Below, piece after piece: positions 1 through 6,067 of a stretch of 8,351 bases of DNA; within the stretch, counting starts at the first letter, position 1; each line of letters begins with the position of its first letter. A program made the position numbers and the translations under genes. This stretch comes from Armatimonadota bacterium (GTDB taxonomy: Bacteria; Armatimonadota; UBA10988; DTZQ01): NCBI GenBank assembly GCA_012961305.1, contig DTZQ01000632.1, positions 1-8,351 of the forward strand, in the 5' to 3' direction. Below the pieces are notes generated by a model, which was not told the DNA's origin, did no database searches, and saw only the letters and a program-made list of their open reading frames with translations.

Positions 1-1
1 C

Positions 2-637
2 CTGATTGAACTGCTGGTGGTGATTGCCATCATCGCCATTTTGGCGGCGATTCTGTTCCCGGTGTTCGCTCAGGCGCGGGAAAAGGCACGACAGGCCACC
101 TGTCTGTCGAACTTGAAGCAGATTGGCCTGGGGTTGCAGATGTATGCCCAAGACCATGATGGTTTTCTGCCCTCCCATTTCCGATGGGTCTGGACCTCGG
201 TGGAGACGCGTCGCTTCGTGGACACTTTGCAGCCGTATGTCAAGAACCGAGAGATTTTCTTCTGTCCCAGCGACAAATTTTTGAGGCAACCTGTGCGGGA
301 GTGGTACGTCTGGCACGACCAGACCAGTTACTATTTCAGTTGGTGGAATTTCCTCGCCTGGCGGGGGCGCAGGCGGCCAAGGTACGTGGGTCCCAGGCCC
401 ATTGACCAACCAACGGATGTGTTTGGCACTCCTTATACTTCGCCAGCGAAGGCGATGGCGGCCATTGACGCTGCGGCGAAGGTCTGTCAGCCCTCGTTCC
501 GCAGCCCGCCGGAATCGTGGTGGTCTAAAGTCCCGCCCCACTGCGACGGCTTCAATAAGTTGTACTTCGATGGCCATGCGAAGTGGAAGCGCTGGTATGT
601 CACCGATAACGTTAGGAAGGGCGTTGAGGACCAGTAG
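2..637 (+). CDS. Prepilin-type N-terminal domain protein (pseudopilin-like), 5' partial
   Basis: This is the 3' part of a type IV pilin/type II secretion pseudopilin-like protein; the start codon and the short leader before the cleavage site lie upstream of the window. The open frame begins at base 2 and its first visible residues are LIELLVVIAIIAIL, the hydrophobic N-terminal helix that normally follows the prepilin peptidase site (G/FTLIE). The conserved Glu at position 5 of mature pilins is present. After the helix come the segments FAQAREKARQATCLSNLKQ and GLQMYAQDHDG, typical of the DUF1559-like/H-X9-DG pseudopilins abundant in Armatimonadota and Planctomycetota. The C-terminus carries the matching motif HCDGFNKLYFDGHAKW. 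Trp- and Tyr-rich middle regions suggest a surface-exposed globular head. These proteins are usually exported, single-helix anchored and of unknown specific role. The gene ends in TAG and is separated by 71 bases from the operon that follows, so it is probably an independent unit. Confidence 0.9.
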   Translation: MIELLVVIAIIAILAAILFPVFAQAREKARQATCLSNLKQIGLGLQMYAQDHDGFLPSHFRWVWTSVETRRFVDTLQPYVKNREIFFCPSDKFLRQPVREWYVWHDQTSYYFSWWNFLAWRGRRRPRYVGPRPIDQPTDVFGTPYTSPAKAMAAIDAAAKVCQPSFRSPPESWWSKVPPHCDGFNKLYFDGHAKWKRWYVTDNVRKGVEDQ

Positions 638-655
638 TTCTCTACTCGTTGGGTA

Positions 656-679
656 GCGTTGGCTTGGGAAATCCAACGC
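656..679 (+). other. Perfect 7-bp stem-loop between the pilin-like gene and the ExbB-like gene
   Basis: GCGTTGG (656-662) and CCAACGC (673-679) are exact inverted repeats separated by a 10-base loop. The hairpin lies 18 bases after the pilin-like stop codon and 29 bases before the next start. There is no following T-run, so it is not a convincing intrinsic terminator. It could weaken read-through, act as an operator, or shape the leader of the operon mRNA. The structure is directly visible; its function is not. Confidence 0.4.
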
Positions 680-694
680 AACGGACTGTCCCTT

Positions 695-700
695 AGGAGA
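695..700 (+). promoter_or_regulatory. Ribosome binding site for the ExbB-like gene
   Basis: AGGAGA lies 8 bases before the ATG at 709 and fixes that start. No clear -35/-10 promoter pair could be picked out in the 71-base gap, although an operon promoter would be expected here or within the end of the pilin-like gene. Confidence 0.7.
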
Positions 701-708
701 ACTGAAAC

Positions 709-1311
709 ATGGAAAGTTTGCTTTCCTCGGTGACGCGCATTCTGTTCGTAGTCACGGATGCGCTGCTGATTCCGGACATCATGCTCCTGCTCGCCCTGTT
801 GGGCTGGTCAGCGGTGGTGTTGGGAGAGTTCACCGCCGAAGCCATCTCCCGCGCTCGGTGCGGGCCGAGCCGCTGGTCTGAGACGGGGAACCCGCGGCCG
901 GAAATCGGGTCGGCAAAACGACCCCGCTTGGTCGCCACCTTCCTCGCCGAGGCGACTTCCCTCCCCGGCCAGCCGGCCGCGCTGGAGAAACTGGCCAGCG
1001 ATTATGAACTGAAGGCCGCTAAGTGGCTGGAGGGCACGCAAATCGGCGTCCGGCTGGGCCCCATCCTGGGTTTGGTGGGCACGCTAATTCCCATGGGGCC
1101 GGCCCTTCAGGGGTTGGCGGCGGGCAACGTAATGCAAATCGCTGCCAACATCCGCATTGCCTTTGCCACAACGGTAGTGGGCCTCCTCATTGGAGGCCTC
1201 TGCTACACCATTACCACCGTGCGCAGGCGCTGGTATGCCCAGGACTTGAAGGAGATTGAATTCCTCTGCCGTGAACTGGGGGAGGACGCAAATGAACCGA
1301 GGGATAATTAG
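709..1311 (+). CDS. MotA/TolQ/ExbB-family proton channel protein
   Basis: This 200-residue inner-membrane protein belongs to the MotA/TolQ/ExbB proton-channel family, whose members form the stator of motors that use the proton motive force to do work in the periplasm. Three membrane segments are visible: about residues 19-40, 112-136 and 147-170. The second contains LGPILGLVGTLIPMG, matching the family's glycine/threonine-rich LG-x-LGT-x-x-GM region, and the third contains IAFATTVVGLLIGG, matching the conserved AxATTxxGL helix that lines the channel. The basic loop between segments 1 and 2 (residues 43-110) should be cytoplasmic. The start at 709 has a good ribosome binding site. Its end overlaps the next gene by 20 bases, so the two are probably translationally coupled. 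That neighbour is DUF2149, with an ExbD-like membrane helix, and the next is a CobN-like chelatase; this points to energising tetrapyrrole work rather than flagella. It could equally be described as an HmuU-type ExbB homologue; the family call is solid, the role is inferred. Confidence 0.88.
   Translation: MESLLSSVTRILFVVTDALLIPDIMLLLALLGWSAVVLGEFTAEAISRARCGPSRWSETGNPRPEIGSAKRPRLVATFLAEATSLPGQPAALEKLASDYELKAAKWLEGTQIGVRLGPILGLVGTLIPMGPALQGLAAGNVMQIAANIRIAFATTVVGLLIGGLCYTITTVRRRWYAQDLKEIEFLCRELGEDANEPRDN
1281..1285 (+). promoter_or_regulatory. Ribosome binding site for the DUF2149 gene, deciding its start
   Basis: GGAGG lies 6 bases before the ATG at 1292, inside the end of the ExbB-like gene. 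It favours this start over the in-frame ATG at 1256, which would add 12 residues and increase the overlap. Confidence 0.7.
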
Positions 1312-1675
1312 ACGTCGGCTGGTCGATTCGCCGCTCTCCGAATACCACGAGGACCCACTTTCCGCCTTGGCCAACCTCTTTGACCTTGCCCTGGTGTTCG
1401 TCGCGCTGCTGGTGGCGGTCATCGCCACTACTCTCCGGCTACCCGAACTGTTGAACCCGGAGGCGGACCTCGCCATCGTCAGAAATCTGGGCCCGGGAGA
1501 GGTGGAAATCGTCCTCAAAAAAGGCAGAACCATCACTGCTTATCGGGCGACCGACTACCTGGTCGGCGGGCGGGCCACACGCTTGGGCATTGCCTACCGG
1601 CTGGAGGATGGCCAGATTGTGTACGTGCCTGACGAGTTCGCCCAGGAGGGAGAGGGGACGAACGGTGGTGATTAA
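1292..1675 (+). CDS. DUF2149 family protein, probable ExbD/TolR-like partner
   Basis: A 127-residue protein with a short basic N-terminus, one membrane helix at about residues 29-47 and an extracytoplasmic C-terminal domain. The segments EDPLSALANLFDLALVF and, near the end, LGIAYRLEDGQIVYVPDEF match my recollection of DUF2149, a family of unknown function usually encoded beside a MotA/TolQ/ExbB gene. The helix resembles that of ExbD/TolR: Asp31 sits at its cytoplasmic edge in NLFDLALVF, as the essential protonatable Asp does in ExbD (IDVMLV-like). From this I infer that it pairs with the upstream channel protein as a proton-driven motor, with the C-terminal domain contacting the extracytoplasmic chelatase. 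Start: ATG 1292, preceded by GGAGG and overlapping the upstream gene by 20 bases. Its end overlaps the CobN-like gene start by 11 bases, a sign of coupled expression. Family call good; ExbD analogy is inference. Confidence 0.8.
   Translation: MNRGIIRRRLVDSPLSEYHEDPLSALANLFDLALVFVALLVAVIATTLRLPELLNPEADLAIVRNLGPGEVEIVLKKGRTITAYRATDYLVGGRATRLGIAYRLEDGQIVYVPDEFAQEGEGTNGGD
1650..1657 (+). promoter_or_regulatory. Ribosome binding site for the CobN-like gene, deciding its start
   Basis: The purine-rich GAGAGGGG ends 7 bases before a GTG at 1665; an AGGAGG lies slightly farther upstream (1644-1649). A second GTG at 1668 is possible. An in-frame ATG at 1590 would add 25 residues, bury the signal peptide and lie deep in the upstream gene, so it is not preferred. 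Confidence 0.55.
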
Positions 1676-4600
1676 AGGTGCCTCGCTGTTGCTGGTGCTT
1701 TTCTGGACTCTGAACCTGAGCCGGGCGGCTGAAATGACATCTCCGGCCTGGGCCCAGACGACGGAAAAACCGTCGGGGTTTACGAGTGGAGTTCAAGCCC
1801 CGCCGGAAGCGGTGCCACCGCGAACCGACCTGCCAGCGGCCCTCTTGGGCCTTCCAGACATCTATCAGGCAGTTCTGCGCCGGGCCATGGAGGAGAGCCA
1901 CCTCTACCTAACCTGTTTGAACAGGGGCGAGATGGAGGCCGGCCTGGACCTGAGTGACTACCGAGTCATTTACTTGCACCGAGACTTGCCAGCCTCTCCG
2001 GTTCGGCTTCGTCCTGCGCTGCAAGCGGCCCGGGAGCGAGGGGCTAAAATCATTTCCCTCTGGCCAAGGGGAGCCTACGCGGATTTGGTCAACGTCCCCT
2101 TAGAGGCCCACCCTCACTTGAAGGGTTATTGGGCCAGTCCAAGTGTGGAGAATCTGAAACGGTTCCTCTCCTACACGGCGGTGACGTTTTTAGGAGGCCA
2201 GGGTGAAGTGCTTCCACCCCTTGTGCCCCCTCCCAACGGCATCTACCACCCTGACGCGCCCCGACTTTTCGCGACGCTGGCCGACTACCAAGAGTGGCGT
2301 CCCTTCGACCCGGAGAGGCCGACGGTGGCCATACCCTTCTTCGAGTTCTCCATCTCCACCCAGAACACGGCCCTGTTGGATGCCCTCATTCGCCGCTTGG
2401 AGAAAGACGCCAATGTACTGGCCACCTACGGTGAACTTCCGGCGGAATTGAAGCCTGAGGTCATCGTGAATCAGAGGGTCTACGGTGGAGGCGTGGAGCC
2501 GGAGGTCTTGAAACGTTTGAATGCCCTGGGTTTGCAACCCGTCAAAATCACCAGTGCAACGCTCGAGGAGTGGGAAAGGGGGCCGGGGCTGTTAGGGGGC
2601 ACGCAACTGAGTGCCTGGGTGACGGTGCCGGAGTTGAATGGAGCCATCGAACCCCTCGTAATCGGCTGGCGCAAGCGGGAAGCCGACAGGGTGCAGGACC
2701 TGCCCATCGGCGAGCGAATCGAGAAACTGGCCCAACGGGTGGCGGCCTGGACGAGACTGCGCCGAGTGCCGAATGCGGAAAAGCGAATTGCCATCATTCA
2801 CTACGACCTGGGCGCCTCCTACTTAGATGTGCCCCAAAGCCTGCTGCGACTGCTCCAGGCAATGCACGAACAGGGCTACGCGGTGGAGGTGCCCTCGAGC
2901 CAGGAGGAACTGCTCTCCCGACTCCGGCGAGCGAGGCAAGTGGGGAGTGGTGATGAGGCCGCCCTCCAACGACTCGCGCAGGCCCCCTCCACGGCGAAAA
3001 TCCCCCTGGCCGAATACTTGCAGTGGTTCAGGGGCCTGCCGGAGGAGTTGCAGCGGGAAGTGATTCGCTGGTGGGGGGAGCCGCCGGGCAAAATTATGGT
3101 CTGGGAGGGCCACTTGCTCATTCCTCAAGTGCCGCTGGGCAAAGTGACCCTGGTAGCCCTTCCCTCCCGCGGGGAGAGCGAAAACCCAGAGGCCCTCTAC
3201 CACGACTTGGCGGTTCCGCCTCCGCATCACTACATCGCTTTCTACTTCTGGCTACGGCGGGGGTTCAGAGCCGACGCCATCGTCCATTTTGGCACCCACG
3301 GGTCTCACGAGTTCCTGCCCCGCAAACAGCAGGGGCTTTCCGCCACCGATTGGCCCGACATCCTCATCCAAGACCTGCCCAATATCTATCCCTACATGTG
3401 CGTCAACGCGGTCGAGGCCATCACGGCCAAGCGGCGGGGCTATGCGGTGATGGTTTCCCATACGGTTCCCCCGCTGCGTTCTACCCCTTTGAGCCCCGCC
3501 CTGGAGGAACTTCACCGCCTCATTCGCGGCTACGAGCGGGCGGAGGGCGAAGCGCTCCGGGAGGAGTATCGGCAACAAATTCTGGCCCAGGCGAAGCGTA
3601 CAGCGGCGGTGGGGGTGGAAATAAAAGACGTGGCCAATTTCGAGCAGTTGGTCAGAGAGGCCCATCTCCTGCTGCATCGCCTACAGGCCGAGGAGGCGCC
3701 CATTGGCCTGCACGTGCTCGGGGAGCAGCCCGAAGGGGAGGCTTTGGTCTCCACCGTACTCCCGATGCTGCATGGCGAGTTGGAGAAGGCACTTGCCCAA
3801 GGGGCAGAGGGACGGGGGGACGGATGTGAGCAGCCGGAGAGAAAAGTGGCCCTCCAACTTCTGGACGGTGTCCTGCGGCAGGGACTCTCGGTGGAGGAGG
3901 CTCAGGCGAAGGTTCTCGGTCGGGTGGAAGGGAAGGTCACCGCGCAACTCAATCTGGCCTGCGAATATGCTCAGCGGATTCGGGAGAGCGACGAAATCGG
4001 GGGCCTGCTCCAGGCCCTAAACGGCGGCTATCTTCCCTCCGGCATCGGCGGCTGTCCCATTCGCAATCCCGAGGTGCTGCCCACGGGGCGGAACATGCAC
4101 TCCGTTGACCCTTCCGCCATTCCCACGAGGCCTGCCTGGGAGGTAGGGAAGAGGATGGCTGCGGATTTGGTGCGGCAATATGAGCGTGAAAGCGGGCGGG
4201 TGCCCCGGAAGGTGGGCTTCGTCCTCTTCGGAGGGGAGACCATTCGCCATCAGGGGGTCATGGAGTCGCAAATTCTCTACCTGCTCGGGGTGGAGCCCGT
4301 GTGGGGCGGGCGCGGCGGGCATGTAGTGGACTTGCGTCTCATCCCTCTCTCCGAGTTGGGCCGCCCGCGCATTGACGTGGTGGTGACCACTACGGGCCAG
4401 TACCGCGATGTCTTCGGAGAGGTCATGGCCCTGCTCCAGAGAGCGGTGGAAATGGCCGCTGCCGCTGAGGAGGAAGCCAACTATGTGCGGCAAAACGTGG
4501 CCGCTCTGACCCAGGCTTTGCAGGCGAAAGGCTATGTCCCGAAGGTGGCGCAAAGGTTGGCCACGACCCGCGTCTTCGCACCCGCGGTCGGGGTGTACTC

Positions 4601-5561
4601 AGCCGGCCTGGAGGCCGCCGTGCCGGCCACGGGGACCTGGCAAGCGGACCGCAAACTGGCGAACTTCTACTTAGAGCGGATGGGGTTCGCCTACGGTCGG
4701 AGGCAGGCTTGGGGGGAGAAGGAGAAGGGCCTGTTTGCCCTGATGCTCAAAGGCACGGAAGCGGCTGTGTTCAGCCGTTCCAGCAAACTCTACGGCCTGT
4801 TGGATACGGACCATCCCTTCGGGTTTTTAGGCGGCATGAGTTTGGCCGTGCGCCACCTGGACGGGGCCAGTCCGAAACTTTTTATCACCAACCTGCGGGC
4901 GGTGAACCAGCCCCTGGTTGAAAACGCGCAGCGGTTCCTGAGGATGGAGGTAAACACCCGTTACCTCAACCCCACTTGGATTCGGGAGATGCAAAAGGCC
5001 GGCTATGCAGGAGCGGGCGAGATGGCCAATTGGCTTCACAACTTGTGGGGCTGGCAGGTGACGAATCCCGAAATGGTGGACTCCCGACTGTGGCAGGAGG
5101 CTTACGAGGTCTACGTCCAGGACAAATATCGGTTGGGACTGCACCAGTGGTTTCGGCAACAGCGCCTGGAAGCGCTGACTACCATTACCCAAACCATGCT
5201 TGAGGCGGTAGAACGCGGCTACTGGACGCCCTCTGTGCGGGTGAGGGAGACGCTCGAAGCCCTTGCTGGGTCGCGGGGATGGGCTCAGGTGAGCATTGTG
5301 CCCCTCGCCAACTCAGGCCGCAGCAGGGCCATTCCGGCCATTTCACCCCCCCAGGTCAGACGACCCCCCGGCACTTTCCAGCCAATTGGACAAGGGGCTA
5401 AGGTTCCCCCTGCGAAACCGCTAATAGTGGGCCGTAAACTGGTAGCCGTACCTTGGCGTCCGCCGCGGTCGCCGGAGCCCCCGACTGGCCCCGTAGTGCC
5501 TGCTCTGGCGGTGTTAGCAGGACTGTTCCTGCTGGGATATTTCAGGCGAAGCAGGGGTTGA
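1665..5561 (+). CDS. Extracytoplasmic, membrane-anchored CobN/ChlH-type metal chelatase large subunit
   Basis: With the GTG start at 1665 this is a 1298-residue protein, about the usual size of CobN/ChlH subunits, which bind the tetrapyrrole and handle metal insertion. Family landmarks in order: GIYHP (192-196); HFGTHGSHEF (541-550), the signature active-site loop; AKRRG (588-592); LPTGRNMHSVDP (805-816); GGETIRHQG (856-864); LGVEPVWGGRGG shortly after; and NPTWIREM (from 1102). Unlike cytoplasmic CobN, it starts with a signal peptide (basic VIKG, hydrophobic LLLVLFWTL, likely cut near SRAAE at 19-23). It ends with a proline-rich linker (about 1218-1277) and a membrane helix (about 1278-1292) followed by RRSRG. 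The body should therefore face the periplasm, tethered at the C-terminus. Upstream genes encode an ExbB-like channel and an ExbD-like partner, and no CobS/CobT or ChlI/ChlD ATPase is in the window. This recalls HmuS, proposed to remove iron from heme, so it may be a dechelatase; cobamide or other substrates remain possible. Family assignment is firm; substrate and direction are unknown. Confidence 0.9.
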   Translation: MVIKGASLLLVLFWTLNLSRAAEMTSPAWAQTTEKPSGFTSGVQAPPEAVPPRTDLPAALLGLPDIYQAVLRRAMEESHLYLTCLNRGEMEAGLDLSDYRVIYLHRDLPASPVRLRPALQAARERGAKIISLWPRGAYADLVNVPLEAHPHLKGYWASPSVENLKRFLSYTAVTFLGGQGEVLPPLVPPPNGIYHPDAPRLFATLADYQEWRPFDPERPTVAIPFFEFSISTQNTALLDALIRRLEKDANVLATYGELPAELKPEVIVNQRVYGGGVEPEVLKRLNALGLQPVKITSATLEEWERGPGLLGGTQLSAWVTVPELNGAIEPLVIGWRKREADRVQDLPIGERIEKLAQRVAAWTRLRRVPNAEKRIAIIHYDLGASYLDVPQSLLRLLQAMHEQGYAVEVPSSQEELLSRLRRARQVGSGDEAALQRLAQAPSTAKIPLAEYLQWFRGLPEELQREVIRWWGEPPGKIMVWEGHLLIPQVPLGKVTLVALPSRGESENPEALYHDLAVPPPHHYIAFYFWLRRGFRADAIVHFGTHGSHEFLPRKQQGLSATDWPDILIQDLPNIYPYMCVNAVEAITAKRRGYAVMVSHTVPPLRSTPLSPALEELHRLIRGYERAEGEALREEYRQQILAQAKRTAAVGVEIKDVANFEQLVREAHLLLHRLQAEEAPIGLHVLGEQPEGEALVSTVLPMLHGELEKALAQGAEGRGDGCEQPERKVALQLLDGVLRQGLSVEEAQAKVLGRVEGKVTAQLNLACEYAQRIRESDEIGGLLQALNGGYLPSGIGGCPIRNPEVLPTGRNMHSVDPSAIPTRPAWEVGKRMAADLVRQYERESGRVPRKVGFVLFGGETIRHQGVMESQILYLLGVEPVWGGRGGHVVDLRLIPLSELGRPRIDVVVTTTGQYRDVFGEVMALLQRAVEMAAAAEEEANYVRQNVAALTQALQAKGYVPKVAQRLATTRVFAPAVGVYSAGLEAAVPATGTWQADRKLANFYLERMGFAYGRRQAWGEKEKGLFALMLKGTEAAVFSRSSKLYGLLDTDHPFGFLGGMSLAVRHLDGASPKLFITNLRAVNQPLVENAQRFLRMEVNTRYLNPTWIREMQKAGYAGAGEMANWLHNLWGWQVTNPEMVDSRLWQEAYEVYVQDKYRLGLHQWFRQQRLEALTTITQTMLEAVERGYWTPSVRVRETLEALAGSRGWAQVSIVPLANSGRSRAIPAISPPQVRRPPGTFQPIGQGAKVPPAKPLIVGRKLVAVPWRPPRSPEPPTGPVVPALAVLAGLFLLGYFRRSRG

Positions 5562-5629
5562 GGAATTGGAGGAGAAAATTTCGCAAATTGACTAATAGGT
5601 CGTGCCCCTGGTGGTACTTCTCTTGGAGC

Positions 5630-5638
5630 AAAGGAGGT
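5630..5638 (+). promoter_or_regulatory. Strong ribosome binding site for the FmdE-domain gene
   Basis: AAAGGAGGT is a near-perfect complement to the 16S rRNA 3' end and lies 9 bases before the ATG at 5648. It sets the start, rejecting an in-frame ATG far upstream at 5453 inside the CobN-like gene. The strong site suggests this gene is translated independently of the preceding one, from which it is separated by 86 bases. Confidence 0.8.
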
Positions 5639-5647
5639 CCCCGCGGG

Positions 5648-6067
5648 ATGACCTTTAATTTGGAAGAGGCGCGGCAGTTTCACGGACATCTGGGCCCTTG
5701 GCTGGTGGTCGGCCTGCGGATGGGAGAGGCAGCCCTGGAACGACTGCAGGCCCGGAAATATTTCGGCGTGCACGTGCGGGTGGAATGTCCTCCCCGTCCG
5801 CCGCAGTCCTGCCTCGTGGATGGCCTGCAACTGAGCACCGGTGCCACCTGTGGTAAGAGCAATCTCGAACTCATCGCTGCTTCCCAAGTACGAGTGGTGG
5901 TGCGGAACAAGGACACCGATGAAACCGTAGAATTTCGGTTAGTGGCGGGCCTTCCGGAACGCTTGGCTGCGTGGTTAAAAGCGGAAGGGGACGAGGCTGC
6001 GGCCCGTCAGGTGGCGCAAATACCCCCAAGTGAACTGTTTGTAATGGATTTTTCGGCTAAGTCTTAA
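5648..6067 (+). CDS. FmdE-domain protein, short form
   Basis: A 139-residue protein matching the FmdE domain, named for a gene of the molybdenum formylmethanofuran dehydrogenase operon of methanogens. The N-terminal motif FHGHLGPWLVVGLRMG (residues 11-26) is the family's HGHxxPxxxxGxRM signature, followed by CLVDGLQLSTGATCGKSNLE (55-74), the second conserved block. Candidate metal or cofactor ligands are His12, His14, Cys55, Asp58 and Cys68. The Cys that often follows GHL (GHLCPG) is Gly16 here, and the C-terminal zinc ribbon of longer FmdE proteins is missing, so this is the short HGHLGP-type subfamily. No signal peptide or membrane helix is visible, so it is expected in the cytoplasm. It is the last gene of the ExbB-like/DUF2149/CobN-like operon, which suggests it receives or binds the metal or tetrapyrrole product. 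Methanogenesis is not implied. The biochemical role of the family is poorly defined; domain call firm, role inferred. Confidence 0.85.
   Translation: MTFNLEEARQFHGHLGPWLVVGLRMGEAALERLQARKYFGVHVRVECPPRPPQSCLVDGLQLSTGATCGKSNLELIAASQVRVVVRNKDTDETVEFRLVAGLPERLAAWLKAEGDEAAARQVAQIPPSELFVMDFSAKS

Noticed and set aside
1590..1664. Upstream ATG for the CobN-like protein.
   Set aside because: It would overlap the DUF2149 gene by 86 bases, lacks a good ribosome binding site and hides the signal peptide that begins at the GTG at 1665.
3023..3829. A 268-codon open frame in another frame of the CobN-like gene.
   Set aside because: Its Gly/Pro/Arg/Ala-rich translation shows no domain motif and it lies wholly inside a gene with clear family motifs; it is a by-product of high GC.
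4017..4553. A 178-codon minus-strand frame within the CobN-like gene.
   Set aside because: Antisense to conserved CobN motifs (LPTGRN, GGETIRHQG); low-complexity composition and no family resemblance.
1665..5561. Calling this gene cobN of the aerobic B12 pathway.
   Set aside because: The export signal, membrane anchor, ExbB/DUF2149 context and absence of other cobalamin genes argue against simple transfer of that name.
5285..5887. A 200-codon minus-strand frame spanning the end of the CobN-like gene and the FmdE gene.
   Set aside because: No recognisable motif, and it is antisense to two well-supported genes.
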